Of a stretch of DNA of 64,000 bases, positions 41,674 to 50,827 are shown one piece after another. A program made the translations under genes and the position numbers. The notes below the pieces were generated by a model. That model did not search any database. It was not told the origin of the DNA and saw nothing but the letters and a program-made list of their open reading frames with translations. The DNA is from JAFCUW01 sp049897565 (GTDB taxonomy: Bacteria; Pseudomonadota; Gammaproteobacteria; Burkholderiales; Burkholderiaceae_D). The first letter of the stretch is position 1. Each line of letters opens with the position of its first letter. Location of the stretch: contig NZ_JAFCWM010000027.1 of assembly GCF_049897565.1 (NCBI RefSeq), positions 1 through 64,000 of the forward strand, in the 5' to 3' direction.

Positions 41674-42657
41674 TCACTGGTCGTCGATCGGCGGCAGTTC
41701 CGGCGCCAGCAGGCGCAGGCCGGCCATCAGCAAGTTGTCGTAACGCTCCCGTTCGGCGGCAATGCTTTCCTGCGTCCACTTGTAGAAGCCTTCGCCGGAT
41801 TTCATGCCGTAATTGCCGGCGGCGTAGCGCTCGGTCAGCGCCTTGGCCGGCACTGTATTGGCTGCGAGCGATGGATACATGGTGGCTGCGGCCGGACAGT
41901 GCACGTCGATGCCGGCATGGTCGCGTTGCAAGACCGGGCCGGCGGCCAGGAAGCGGAAGCCGAAGCCGAACCGCACGGCGGCATCGACGTCCTCGGCCGA
42001 TGCGACACCGGCGTCGATCAACGCGAACGCTTCGCGTGCCAGCGCATGCTGCAGCCGGTTGGCCAGAAAGCCCGGCAAGTCCTTGCGCACGAGCACCGGC
42101 ACCATGCCGCAGCCGCGCATGAAATCGGACAAGGCGTCGGCCAGCGGCGCGGACGAGCGCGCCCCGAGCACCACCTCGACCAGCGGCACCAGGTGCGCCG
42201 GCATGAAGAAATGCAGGCCGAGCATGCGCTCCGCGGTGTCGAGTCCTTCGCCGATGGCCGAGATCGGAAAGCTGGAACTGTTGCTGCACAACAGTGTGTC
42301 GGCGCGCGCGCGCCGCACCAGGTCGGCAAACAGCGCCTGCTTCGGCGCCAGCTTTTCCGGAATGCATTCGATGACCACGTCGATGGTGCTCCAGTCGACA
42401 TTGTCAAGACTGGCGCAGGTGGCGATGCGGTCGCGCCTGTGTTCCACGCCCAGCTTGCGCAAGGCGCCGGTGAAGTACGCGTTCAGCGATTGGCGACGGG
42501 CTTCGCCCGGCTCGAGCACGATGGTGCCGCAGCCGGCGCGCGCCAGCACCAGCGCAACATCGGCGCCCATGGTGCCGCCGCCGATGACCAGGGCGCAGGC
42601 GCCGGATGGCCTGGGCAACACAAAGTTCGATGCAATCGCAGTGGAGTCGTTGTTCAT
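41674..42657 (-). CDS. 3-hydroxyacyl-CoA dehydrogenase family enzyme
   Basis: 327 residues from ATG 42657. NAD-binding Rossmann motif ALVIGGGTMGADVALVLARAG, the active-site region DVVIECIPEKL and LHFFMPAHLVPLVEVV, and the C-terminal helical domain (LPGFLANRLQHALAREAFALIDAGVASAEDVD) are intact. Family members include beta-hydroxyacyl-CoA, L-carnitine and L-gulonate dehydrogenases. First gene of the cluster regulated by the divergent LysR gene; 29 bases separate it from the racemase-like gene. A substrate such as carnitine or a sugar acid is possible but unproved. Confidence 0.85.
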   Translation of the reverse strand: MNNDSTAIASNFVLPRPSGACALVIGGGTMGADVALVLARAGCGTIVLEPGEARRQSLNAYFTGALRKLGVEHRRDRIATCASLDNVDWSTIDVVIECIPEKLAPKQALFADLVRRARADTLLCSNSSSFPISAIGEGLDTAERMLGLHFFMPAHLVPLVEVVLGARSSAPLADALSDFMRGCGMVPVLVRKDLPGFLANRLQHALAREAFALIDAGVASAEDVDAAVRFGFGFRFLAAGPVLQRDHAGIDVHCPAAATMYPSLAANTVPAKALTERYAAGNYGMKSGEGFYKWTQESIAAERERYDNLLMAGLRLLAPELPPIDDQ

Positions 42658-42741
42658 GATGGCCGGTGAATAAAGAGACAGCCCAGTGTGCCGCATGGTT
42701 TTTTATCTGTGAATCGCCTTTTTTCTATAGACTTATCGATT

Positions 42742-43641
42742 ATGGAGATAAATTTTTCAGCGCGGGACATCCGCGCTTTTCTTGCTGTGGCCGATACGCT
42801 CAGCTTCAGCCAGGCTGCGCAGCAGATGCACTTGTCGCAGTCGGCGTTGTCGACGCTGATCGGCCGCCTGGAAGACGCGTTCGGCACCCGGCTGTTCGAC
42901 CGCACGACGCGGGCGGTGGCGCTGACCGCCGCCGGCGAGGTGCTGGCGTCGCATGCCGACCAATTGCTGTCGGACATAGAACGCACCGTGACCGCGGTGC
43001 GCGATGTGTCGGCGCTGCGGCGCGGACGCGTGGCGCTGGCCGCGCTGCCGTCGCTTGCGGCGCGCATCGTGCCGCGCCTGTTCCGCACTTTCGGCGCCCA
43101 GTATCCGGACATCACCTTGTCGCTGGCCGATACCTTGTCGGAGCCGGCGTTCGAGCTGGTGCGGGAAGGGCGCGTCGACTTTGCCATTACCGCCGCCAAT
43201 CCGACCTACCGGGACCTCGATTACATTCCGCTGACCACCGACACGTTCGTCTTGCTGGCCGCGCGCGGCCATCCGCTCGGGCAAGTGGCCGGCGACGTGC
43301 GCCTCGTCGACACGCTGGCGTATCCGCATATTTCGATGTCGCGCCATACCAGCGTGCGGCAGTACGTTGAAGCTGCCGCGTTGCAAAACGGGATTGGCTT
43401 TCATCCGGCGTTCGAGATCGATCACCTCGCCACCATCGGCGCGATGGTCGTCGCGGAACTCGGCGTGGCGGCGCTGCCGACAATGGCAGCCGATGTGATC
43501 AGCGCCGACGGCTTGGTGCGGCGGCCACTGGTCGACCCGGTGATTCGCCGTTCGATCGGCGTGGTCAAGCGCAAGGAACGTTCGCTGTCGCCGGCGGCGG
43601 AGGCGATGCTGGCGTTGCTCAAGCGGCAGATCGAGACGTAA
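42742..43641 (+). CDS. LysR-family regulator
   Basis: 299 residues from ATG 42742 (MEINFSARDIRAFLAVAD). Winged HTH DTLSFSQAAQQMHLSQSALSTLIGRLEDAFG, then the periplasmic-binding-like effector domain with RRGRVALAALPSLAARI and the C-terminal SPAAEAMLALLKRQ. LysR proteins respond to a small pathway ligand and usually activate the divergent genes. It stands back to back with the dehydrogenase, with 84 bases between the two starts, and is the likely regulator of the dehydrogenase-racemase-Bug cluster. Confidence 0.9.
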   Translation: MEINFSARDIRAFLAVADTLSFSQAAQQMHLSQSALSTLIGRLEDAFGTRLFDRTTRAVALTAAGEVLASHADQLLSDIERTVTAVRDVSALRRGRVALAALPSLAARIVPRLFRTFGAQYPDITLSLADTLSEPAFELVREGRVDFAITAANPTYRDLDYIPLTTDTFVLLAARGHPLGQVAGDVRLVDTLAYPHISMSRHTSVRQYVEAAALQNGIGFHPAFEIDHLATIGAMVVAELGVAALPTMAADVISADGLVRRPLVDPVIRRSIGVVKRKERSLSPAAEAMLALLKRQIET

Positions 43642-43673
43642 AAAAGCCGACTCGTGCTGAGTCGGCTTTCTGT
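43638..43673. terminator. bidirectional terminator between lysR and aceA
   Basis: AAAGCCGACTC (43644-43654) pairs with GAGTCGGCTTT (43659-43669); the minus strand ends in six T and the plus strand in TTTCTGT. It serves both convergent genes. Confidence 0.85.
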
Positions 43674-43689
43674 GCTTCGCTTGCGCAAC

Positions 43690-45273
43690 TTAGAACTGGT
43701 TCATTGTGTTATGCGCGCCGGATGCTTTCAGCGCCGCGTCGCCGCTGAAGTAGTCCTTGTGATCGTCGCCGATGTCCGAGCCCGACATGTTCTGGTGCTT
43801 GACGCAGGCGATGCCCTGGCGGATTTCCTTGCGCTGCACGCCGGCGACGTAGCCCAGCATGCCCTGGTCGCCGAAGTATTCCTTGGCCAGGTTGTCCGTC
43901 GACAATGCCGCCGTGTGGTAGGTCGGCAGCGTGATCAGGTGATGGAAAATGCCGGCTTCACGGGCCGAGTCGGCCTGGAAGGTGCGGATTTTTTCGTCCG
44001 CGGCAAGCGCCAGTTCGGTGTCGTCGTACTCGACGCTCATCAACTGCGTGCGCTCGTAGGCGGACACGTCTTTGCCTTCGCTCTTCATCTGGTCGAAGAT
44101 CTGCTGGCGGAAGTTCAGCGTCCAGTTGAACGATGGGCTGTTGTTGTACACCAGCTTGGCGTTTGGAATGACCTTGCGGATTTTGCTGACCATGCCGCCA
44201 ATCTGGGCAATGTGCGGTTTTTCGGTTTCGATCCACAGCAGGTCGGCGCCGTTTTGCAGCGAGGTGATGCAATCGAGCACGCAACGCTCGGCGCCCGTGT
44301 CCGCGCGGAACTGGAACAGATTGCTGGCCAGGCGTTTCGGGCGCAGCAGCTTGCCGTCGCGCTTGATGACGACGTCGCCGTTGGCCATCGATTCGGTCGA
44401 CACTTCCTCGACATCGAGGAAGGAGTTGTACTGGTCGCCCAGGTCGCCTGGCTCGCGGGTGACGGCGATCTGCTTGGTCAGGCCGGCGCCGAGCGAATCG
44501 GTACGGGCAACGATCAGGCCATCGTCGACGCCGAGTTCGAGGAACGCGTAACGCACGGCGCGAATCTTGGCCAGGAAGTCTTCATGCGGCACCGTGACCT
44601 TGCCGTCCTGGTGGCCGCATTGCTTCTCGTCGGATACCTGGTTTTCGATCTGGATGCAGCAGGCGCCCGCTTCAATCATTTGCTTGGCCATCAGGTAGGT
44701 CGCTTCGGCATTGCCGAAACCGGCGTCGATGTCGGCGATGATCGGCACCACGTGCGTGATGTGGTTGTCGATCTGGTCCTGGATCGCTTGCTTGGCGGCG
44801 CCGTCGGCGGCGGTGTCGAGCTGGCGGAACAGGCCGCCCAGTTCGCGCGCATCGGCCTGGCGCAGGAAGGTGTACAGCTCGCGGATAAGGTCGGCAACGG
44901 CAGTCTTTTCGTGCATCGACTGGTCAGGCAACGGGCCGAACTCGGAACGCAACGCGGCGATCATCCAGCCGGACAGGTAAAGGTAGCGGCGGTCGGTGCT
45001 GTTGAAGTGCTTCTTAATCGAAATCATCTTTTGCTGGCCGATGAAACCGTGCCAGCAACCGAGCGACTGGGTGTACTTGGACGAATCGGCGTCGTAGTTG
45101 GCCATGTCGTCGCGCATGATCTTTGCCGTGTACTTGGCAATGTCGAGGCCGGTCTTGAAGCGGTTCTGTGCGCGCATGCGTGCGGCGGACTCAGGATTGA
45201 TGGCGTTCCAGGCACTGCCTTCCTTGTCCTTGAGGGTAGCGATGGCTTGAATATCGTCTTGGTACTGTGACAT
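43690..45273 (-). CDS. aceA: isocitrate lyase
   Basis: 527 residues from ATG 45273, preceded by GGGAGATTCAC. It is the long isocitrate lyase type common in Burkholderiales. The catalytic Cys loop reads EKQCGHQDGK (the classical form is KKCGH), and metal/substrate residues occur in PIIADIDAGFGNAEATYLMAKQMIEAGA, IVARTDS and VYNNSPSFNWTLN. It splits isocitrate to glyoxylate and succinate, the entry of the glyoxylate shunt required for growth on acetate or fatty acids. No malate synthase gene is nearby. The upstream region contains an AT-rich 12-bp palindrome. Terminator at 43638. Confidence 0.95.
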   Translation of the reverse strand: MSQYQDDIQAIATLKDKEGSAWNAINPESAARMRAQNRFKTGLDIAKYTAKIMRDDMANYDADSSKYTQSLGCWHGFIGQQKMISIKKHFNSTDRRYLYLSGWMIAALRSEFGPLPDQSMHEKTAVADLIRELYTFLRQADARELGGLFRQLDTAADGAAKQAIQDQIDNHITHVVPIIADIDAGFGNAEATYLMAKQMIEAGACCIQIENQVSDEKQCGHQDGKVTVPHEDFLAKIRAVRYAFLELGVDDGLIVARTDSLGAGLTKQIAVTREPGDLGDQYNSFLDVEEVSTESMANGDVVIKRDGKLLRPKRLASNLFQFRADTGAERCVLDCITSLQNGADLLWIETEKPHIAQIGGMVSKIRKVIPNAKLVYNNSPSFNWTLNFRQQIFDQMKSEGKDVSAYERTQLMSVEYDDTELALAADEKIRTFQADSAREAGIFHHLITLPTYHTAALSTDNLAKEYFGDQGMLGYVAGVQRKEIRQGIACVKHQNMSGSDIGDDHKDYFSGDAALKASGAHNTMNQF

Positions 45274-45414
45274 GTGAATCTCCCGGTAAGTAAACATCGA
45301 ATTTGGAAACAGTTCGTTTTGAAGCTGAGGCTGCCCGCGGTACGACCGGGGAGGCAACCTAACAAAGCTCAACAACCTGTATCCATGATAGACGTTTTAG
45401 CGTGCCAGGTGGAC

Positions 45415-45456
45415 TCTTATATAAGACATATAACTTAAAAAATACCTCTTATATTC
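45415..45456. promoter_or_regulatory. AT-rich palindrome and half site upstream of aceA
   Basis: TCTTATATAAGA at 45415-45426 is a perfect 12-bp palindrome; TCTTATAT recurs at 45447-45454. They lie 140-180 bases upstream of the aceA start in a stretch far richer in A/T than its surroundings. Probably the operator of an isocitrate lyase regulator or UP element; protein unknown. Confidence 0.4.
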
Positions 45457-45591
45457 AATAGATTAGAACTGCTATATCACGATGCGAAACATATTTTTAG
45501 AAAATGGGATGGGATTCATCCCGTTGCGGGCGAACCAAGTTCACATTATGAAACGCACTTTCAGCAATGGGGATAAGTGCAATGTAAGTAA

Positions 45592-45622
45592 GCAAACACC
45601 AACCGCCTCGGTTGGTGTTCTG
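45592..45622 (-). terminator. terminator of the host-attachment-like gene
   Basis: ACACCAACC and GGTTGGTGT form a 9-bp perfect stem around GCCTC; on the minus strand it is followed by TTGCTT. It lies about 20 bases past the stop at 45637. Confidence 0.75.
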
Positions 45623-45636
45623 GCTTGCCGGATGGC

Positions 45637-46143
45637 TTACTCTGATTTGGCCTGCTGCGAATGCAGTTGCTCGCGCAGTTGATGGGCATTGAAATGGGTA
45701 TAGTCCTTGTTGAGCTCTGACTTGATGAGCGGCTTGATGTGCGGGTCCATGAATGAGCGTAGGGCACCGAGAAATTGTGGTGACGCAGAGATGACGAGTT
45801 GCTGGAAACGGCCCTCCCGGTGCGCTGTGAGCAGGTAGTTCGAAATGTCCTTGGCGAACTGCTCGGCTTCCTGCTCGGCGGGCGTGTGGGCCAGATGACA
45901 GGCCTTGTTCGGCGCCCCGACCTTGACATCGTGTGCGTACCCGACGCCTTGCGTGCCTCCAATGTTGTGGCTGCTGTTGGTTGCCGCGGTCGGGCCTATC
46001 TTGTCGGACTCCGTTTCGAGCACGCGCAAGCGCACCGCGGAATTGACCGTGTCCTCGATTTCTTGCAATGGCTCCGCGGGATCAGACTCCTCAAAAAATC
46101 GCGCCCGGCCTGCATTAGCCGAGAGAATCCAGGTTGTTTGCAT
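45637..46143 (-). CDS. host attachment protein-like (Host_attach/eRF1-like fold)
   Basis: 168 residues. Starts with TTWILSANAGRARFFEE and has VISASPQFLGALRSFM and DYTHFNAHQLREQL near the end, typical of the Host_attach family (PF10116), named for the Agrobacterium AttH-region protein and sharing an eRF1-domain-2-like fold. Its function in free-living bacteria is unknown; it may bind RNA or ribosomes. Single gene with a following terminator. Confidence 0.85.
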   Translation of the reverse strand: MQTTWILSANAGRARFFEESDPAEPLQEIEDTVNSAVRLRVLETESDKIGPTAATNSSHNIGGTQGVGYAHDVKVGAPNKACHLAHTPAEQEAEQFAKDISNYLLTAHREGRFQQLVISASPQFLGALRSFMDPHIKPLIKSELNKDYTHFNAHQLREQLHSQQAKSE

Positions 46144-46302
46144 GCTACCCCCTGGCAGTAAATTAAACGAAGATTGCGCGCGTCATCGGTGATCGCTGCA
46201 GCGATGCCTTGTAGCCGAAAATAAGTATAGGCCGCGCCCGGAAAGCCCGGCGCACCGACGCCTTCGCGCGGCCTGCAATCGGCGTTCACGCCAGCGCCCA
46301 CG

Positions 46303-46333
46303 CAAAAACGCCAACCTGATTGGTTGGCGTCGT
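46303..46333 (-). terminator. terminator of the ice-binding protein gene
   Basis: ACGCCAACC (46308-46316) and GGTTGGCGT (46322-46330) form a 9-bp stem; the minus strand continues with five T. Distance to the stop at 46353 is about 20 bases. Confidence 0.85.
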
Positions 46334-46352
46334 TTTGCATGCCTGGCCTCGC

Positions 46353-47114
46353 TTACGGGGCTGGCTGGGTGATCGTGTTCTTCTCGAGCGTCACGGCGGT
46401 CTGGGCGAGCAGGCGTCCATTGACCGATGCGCCGGTCTTCACTGCGACCATCGTCTTGGCCAGCATCACGCCTTCAAAGTGGGCGGTGGTGCCGATCGAT
46501 ACTGCGCCGGCCGCCTGCCAGAAGACATTTTTTGCCAGTGCGCCGCCGGTCAGCGTCACACGCGTTGCGCTCGCTTGATGGATGCCGCCGGCGACCTGGA
46601 AAATCCAGACGTCGGTCGGACCGCCCGCCAATGTCACATCGGTCGAGATCTTGACGTCGGTGCCCCATTTGTACAGGCCCGGCACCAGCGTCTTGCCGCC
46701 GATTTCGCCGGAACCGAGTTCGGTAAAGTCAGGCAGGACTCGGCCGGCAGCGTCCGTGTAGGCCGCTTCCATGTCGCTCACCGCCGCCGTCAGCAAGGTC
46801 GCGGCCGTCACGCTGCATGGCAATGGGCCGGCGTAGTCGACGGTGTAGAGGATGCCGGCGGCGATCTCGCCGCAGCTCAGGCCGATTGCCGCGCCGGTAA
46901 TCGGGCTGGCGCCGACGTCGCCGGTAATCACTGAGGCGTACACATTGGTGATGCCGGTTTTGCTCAGAAGCGCAAACGTCATCGCCGAGCCGAGCTTGAC
47001 GGGCGCCTGAATGCGCGCCGCCGGACCTGCGCTTGCCACTCCTGGCGCCGCTAACAGCGCGCTCAGGATCGTTGCCAAAAGTAAGGCTTGCGGCTTGATC
47101 TGGAATCGGTTCAT
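46353..47114 (-). CDS. DUF3494 ice-binding (antifreeze) protein
   Basis: 253 residues. Signal peptide ends at GVASAG, followed by LGSAMTFALLSKTGITN, then VITGDVGASPITGAAIG, LGSGEIGGKTLVPGLYKWGTDVKI, TDVWIFQVAG, VFWQAAGAVSIGTTAHFEGVMLAKTMVAVKTGASVNGRLLAQTAVTL: the full sequence of blocks of the DUF3494 discontinuous beta-helix ice-binding family. These secreted proteins bind ice crystals and inhibit growth or recrystallisation. The strand positions include Thr/Ala-rich ice-binding faces, but the activity level cannot be judged by eye. Supports a cold-adapted host. Single gene with its own terminator. Confidence 0.9.
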   Translation of the reverse strand: MNRFQIKPQALLLATILSALLAAPGVASAGPAARIQAPVKLGSAMTFALLSKTGITNVYASVITGDVGASPITGAAIGLSCGEIAAGILYTVDYAGPLPCSVTAATLLTAAVSDMEAAYTDAAGRVLPDFTELGSGEIGGKTLVPGLYKWGTDVKISTDVTLAGGPTDVWIFQVAGGIHQASATRVTLTGGALAKNVFWQAAGAVSIGTTAHFEGVMLAKTMVAVKTGASVNGRLLAQTAVTLEKNTITQPAP

Positions 47115-47363
47115 GGTGCTTCCTTTTTATTTGTTGCGCCTCCCGAGCCTGGTTTTTTCAGGGCAGCGTGGAGTCGCCGGCGCGGGGACCGTTTGCATGA
47201 CACTGTTTATACAGTTCCTATGGGAAATCCCTATGCGGCCTACCGCACATAGTTACAAGAGTTACAAATGATGAGCTGGCAACGGTTACGATGAGGTTTG
47301 ATGAAACGCGCCAGAAGCCGGGTTAACAGTGACCTATTTTGACGCCGCGCCGCGACTCGGACC

Positions 47364-47873
47364 GTGTACTGTTTCTTCTGGCGCCGCGACGGATCGAGAG
47401 AAAAGACTCCGCGTACATTCCTATATCAGGTAGTGCCCGGCATTGGCGATCCGGCAGGGTTCGAACTCGGGCAGTGCGCGACGCAGCGCAATCTGTCCGC
47501 GGCCGGCCGCACAGACGCGACAAGAATAGGCGAACGATTCCGACAAGAGCGAATTCCGGTTGCCGCGGTCTTGTCCAGCCGATGGTGCCGCTGTCTCGAA
47601 ACTGCAAGGCTGGCGTTCGGGCGCGTAGAGCCTGCGCCGATGCTCGATTCCATGTTCGTCGATGAGGCAGATGCCGGCTAGCGCAAGTTGCAAGATGTAC
47701 GTGCTTACTTGAAGTCGTCCAGGGGCGCCGGTAACATCGTCATGGTCACCCACGACGTCAATCTTCAAGCGATCGTCGGTGGCCACATGAGCGCGGGCGA
47801 GATGGCGGTCGCCGCCGTCGAAGCAAACGGCGCACTGCACATGATCGGAAGTTTGTCCTTGACGGACAGATAG
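47364..47873 (+). pseudogene. histidine phosphatase family protein, dead
   Basis: A frame from about 47400 reads GIGDPAGFELGQCATQRNLS, AAGRTDATRIGERFRQ, PVAAVLSSRWCRCLETARLAFG and, past an in-frame TAG at 47679-47681, VTHDVNLQAIVGGHMSAGEM. This is a histidine phosphatase (phosphoglycerate mutase-like) related to RHA-starting proteins. Where R-H-A should precede VPGIGDP the sequence has Y-Q-V, so the catalytic His is gone, and the TAG interrupts the domain. An ATG at 47364 and one at 47688 allow only fragments. A pseudogene by two independent lesions. Confidence 0.7.
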
Positions 47874-47944
47874 GGCTGGGCACCGGTATCATGGCGCAGG
47901 CGCGTTGCATTGACGCACCGCGAAAATCAAGAGATCGGATTTGT

Positions 47945-48901
47945 ATGGTGATTGTTACCCACAGCGGCAAGTTCCACGCCGACGACGCCTGGGCTGTGGC
48001 CGTGCTCAAAATTTTGTTCCCGCAGTCCGAGGTCGTGCGCACGCGCGATCCGGTCAAAGTCGAGGCGGCCGATTTTGCCGTCGATGTCGGCGGGATCTGG
48101 GATCCGGCGACGGGACGTTTCGACCACCACCAGAAGGGCTTCTCCGGCGCGCGCCAGACCGGGGTGCCTTACGCCAGCGCGGGCCTGGTGTGGAAGGAAT
48201 ACGGCGCGCGCTGCGTGAGCATCCTGTCAGAGGCGCATACAGGACATCGGCTGTCCGATAACTCTGCGCTCGAGATGGCGTATGCGATCGATGCCGATAT
48301 CGTGCAGTACCTCGATTTGTCCGACGTCGGCGCCGCCAAGAATGCGCCTGGCGGCTACGGGCTGTCGGCGGTGGTGTCCGGCTTCAATCCCAACTGGCTT
48401 GACGAGCAACGGGTCGGATACGGCGCGGCCGACGATGCCTACCGGCTGAGCCAGTTTACCCGCGCGGCCGAACTGCTCACCGACATCATGATCAACGCCG
48501 TCAAATACCGCGTCGGCGCGTTGCTGTCGGTTCAGCAAGTCAGGCAGGCGGAATTGATCGAGGACGGCAGGGTGCTGTTCCTGCAGAACGGCGCCGTGCC
48601 GTGGAGCCAGGTCGTGCGCAAGGAAATGCCGAAGGTGCTGTTTGTGATCAGCCACAACATCGCCGAGCAGCGCTACATGATCCATACGATCCCGGTCAGC
48701 TCGGAAAGTTTTGCCGCACGCGCCGATCTGCCCGAGCAGTGGGCTGGATTGCGCGATGCGGAGCTCGCGGCGGTAACGGGCGTGCTCGACGCCGGCTTTT
48801 GCCATACCGGCCGGTTCATTGCCGCGGCCAAGTCGTATGAGGGCATTCGCAGCATGGCGACGCTTGCGCTGCAAGCCGTCGACCAGCAGCGCGCCGCGTG
48901 A
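47945..48901 (+). CDS. MYG1 family protein (DHH-like metal-dependent nuclease)
   Basis: 318 residues from ATG 47945. The N-terminal THSGKFHADDAWAVAVL, DHHQKGFSGARQTGVPYASAGLVW and DLSDVGAAKNAPGGYG are MYG1/UPF0160 signatures related to the DHH phosphoesterase fold, and the C-terminal part includes AGFCHTGRFIAAAKSYEG. Eukaryotic MYG1 is a 3'-5' RNA exonuclease of nucleus and mitochondria; the bacterial homologues are presumed nucleases. Metal-binding His/Asp residues are retained. Stand-alone gene, with the dead phosphatase upstream. Confidence 0.85.
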   Translation: MVIVTHSGKFHADDAWAVAVLKILFPQSEVVRTRDPVKVEAADFAVDVGGIWDPATGRFDHHQKGFSGARQTGVPYASAGLVWKEYGARCVSILSEAHTGHRLSDNSALEMAYAIDADIVQYLDLSDVGAAKNAPGGYGLSAVVSGFNPNWLDEQRVGYGAADDAYRLSQFTRAAELLTDIMINAVKYRVGALLSVQQVRQAELIEDGRVLFLQNGAVPWSQVVRKEMPKVLFVISHNIAEQRYMIHTIPVSSESFAARADLPEQWAGLRDAELAAVTGVLDAGFCHTGRFIAAAKSYEGIRSMATLALQAVDQQRAA

Positions 48902-49009
48902 CAGGGCGGATCGCCGGCGAGCAGCAGCAGGCGCTGAGGTGATACTCGCTGCGCCGCGCTGTCCGGTGGTAAGCTATCAATATTGTCACTTCAAACCTGA
49001 AGGAATGTT

Positions 49010-50134
49010 ATGAAACCGCTGTTCTCCTCGGACGAAGAAGCGAACGCAGCATCAACAATGCCGGTGGCGACTGCGCCTTCATTGCCGCCATTAATCAATC
49101 CTGCCGGTTCGCCGGACCTGCTGCCGGCAGCGCCCGCGCAGGCAAGCGCGGCGCCGCTGGTGCGTATCGATATCTCCGGCATCGACGACAAGGCCATCGA
49201 AGCGCTGGGCGGCTCGACTGGCTCGGGCGTGGCGAAGGTGTCGGCCAAGTTGCTCGGCACGGTGCGCGCGTCGGATGCGGATGTGTTCGGCACGCAGCTG
49301 AACGAACTGATTGCCGCCTCCAAGGGCCTCGACCCGGCCAAGCTGCGCTCGGGCGGCCTGATGTCGCGCGTGACGAGCATGTTCGGCTCGGTCAAGGAAA
49401 AGATGCTGTCGCAGTACCAGGTGGTCGAATCGCGCATGGAGACGCTGGTCGGCGAGATGACCCGCCACGCCAACGTGCACCGCGGCCGCATCCAGGATTT
49501 CGATGAGATGTATAAAGGCTTGGAGATGTACTACCAGGGCCTCGATGCCGACGTGAAAAAGGGCGAAGAGTGGGCGGCCCGGCTGCGGCAGGCGGTGGCG
49601 CAGCAAGAGGCTGCCGTCAACGCTTTCGAGGCGCAGCAGGCCACTGAACTGAAGCGGCGTCTCGAGCGTCTCGAAAAACGCATCGACGACTTGCGCCGGG
49701 CCATGCTGATGGCCACGCAAATGGTGCCGCAAATCCGCCTGTCGCAGGACAACGCCCGCGCGCTGACGGACACCTTCACCGATATCGTCAACGTGTCGAT
49801 TCCGGCCTGGCGCAACGTGTTCTCGCTGTACTTGCTGCAGCTCGAGGCCAAGCAGAGCGCGGCGGTCGCCAACTCTGCGTACGATGCCACCGACGCGGCA
49901 TTCCGCGCCCAGGCCGACATGCTGCTGGAAAATACCGAGACGGTGGCGCGCGCCAAGCAGCGTTCCCTGGTCAGTCTCGAAACCGCCCAGCACGTCCAGA
50001 CGCAGCTGATCACCGCTTTCGACAAGCTCGAGCAGATATCGAGCGAAGGCCAGCAGCGCCGCAGGGACGAGCTGCCGAAACTGCAGCAACTCGAGCGCGA
50101 CCTGATTGCACGTTTTTCGCCAGGAGCGGCGTAA
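49010..50134 (+). CDS. telA: TelA/KlaA toxic-anion resistance family protein
   Basis: 374 residues from ATG 49010 (GAAGGAATGTT). Opens with a low-complexity acidic/Ala/Pro region, then ISGIDDKAIEALGGSTGSGVAKVSAKLLGTVRASDADVFG and a long helical, coiled-coil core (about 90-370) typical of TelA: VVESRMETLVGEMTRHANVHR, VPQIRLSQDNARALTDTFTDIVNVSIPAWRN. TelA/KlaA proteins go with tellurite resistance and with TerD in Ter stress systems, cytoplasmic or membrane-associated. First gene of a four-gene cluster. Confidence 0.85.
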   Translation: MKPLFSSDEEANAASTMPVATAPSLPPLINPAGSPDLLPAAPAQASAAPLVRIDISGIDDKAIEALGGSTGSGVAKVSAKLLGTVRASDADVFGTQLNELIAASKGLDPAKLRSGGLMSRVTSMFGSVKEKMLSQYQVVESRMETLVGEMTRHANVHRGRIQDFDEMYKGLEMYYQGLDADVKKGEEWAARLRQAVAQQEAAVNAFEAQQATELKRRLERLEKRIDDLRRAMLMATQMVPQIRLSQDNARALTDTFTDIVNVSIPAWRNVFSLYLLQLEAKQSAAVANSAYDATDAAFRAQADMLLENTETVARAKQRSLVSLETAQHVQTQLITAFDKLEQISSEGQQRRRDELPKLQQLERDLIARFSPGAA

Positions 50135-50205
50135 GGTCTGACGCCGACCATTGCTCCGGATGCGCATTAGCGCGAAAATATCATCTTCACCTATAAGGAA
50201 ATTCC

Positions 50206-50793
50206 ATGTCGACCACGCTTGAAACTGGCCATCGCATCAATCTCGAAAAAACCGCCCCGGGCTTGAAGCGTGTTCGTATCGGCCTCGGATGGAAAGTCAA
50301 CGCGGCCGAAGGCCAGGCGTTCGACCTCGACTCGTCGGTGTTCCTGTGCAAGAAAGACGCCGGCGACAACCCGGTCATGATCAGCAACGCCCACTTCGTC
50401 TATTACAACCAGGTCACTTCGCCGGATGGCGCCGTCGTTCACTCCGGCGACAACCGCACCGGTGACAAGGATGGCGACGACGAAGTCATCACCGTCGACC
50501 TGAGCCGTGTCGACGCGGCGGTCGTCGAGATGCCGATCGTGGTCACCATTCACGATGCCGAGGCGCGCAAGCAGACCTTTGGCCGCGTCGCCGAAGCCTA
50601 CGTCAAGGTGTACAACGACGAGACCGGCGACGTGATCGCCCAATACGACCTGGACGAAGACTATTCCGACAAGACCGCGCTGCAGTTCGGCTCGCTGTAC
50701 CGCAAGGATGGCGAATGGCGCTTTCAGGCTGTCGGCGCCGGCTTCAAGCTGAACCTGGCGACCTTCATCCGCAAGCTTGGCGGCACTGTCTGA
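50206..50793 (+). CDS. terD: TerD family calcium-binding stress protein
   Basis: 195 residues. TerD beta-sandwich: GHRINLEKTAPGLKRVRIGLGW, DLDSSVFLC, NAHFVYYNQVTSPDGAVVHSGDNRTG, DKDGDDEVITVDLSRV, and the C-terminal FKLNLATFIRKLGGTV. The acidic loops bind Ca2+. TerD proteins belong to tellurium-resistance and general stress/phage-defence-associated chemically linked systems. 72 bases downstream of telA. Followed with an overlap or 34-base gap by the third gene, depending on the start chosen. Confidence 0.9.
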   Translation: MSTTLETGHRINLEKTAPGLKRVRIGLGWKVNAAEGQAFDLDSSVFLCKKDAGDNPVMISNAHFVYYNQVTSPDGAVVHSGDNRTGDKDGDDEVITVDLSRVDAAVVEMPIVVTIHDAEARKQTFGRVAEAYVKVYNDETGDVIAQYDLDEDYSDKTALQFGSLYRKDGEWRFQAVGAGFKLNLATFIRKLGGTV

Positions 50794-50827
50794 CAACGGC
50801 GACGCGCTGGCGCCGCGCGATAGACCG

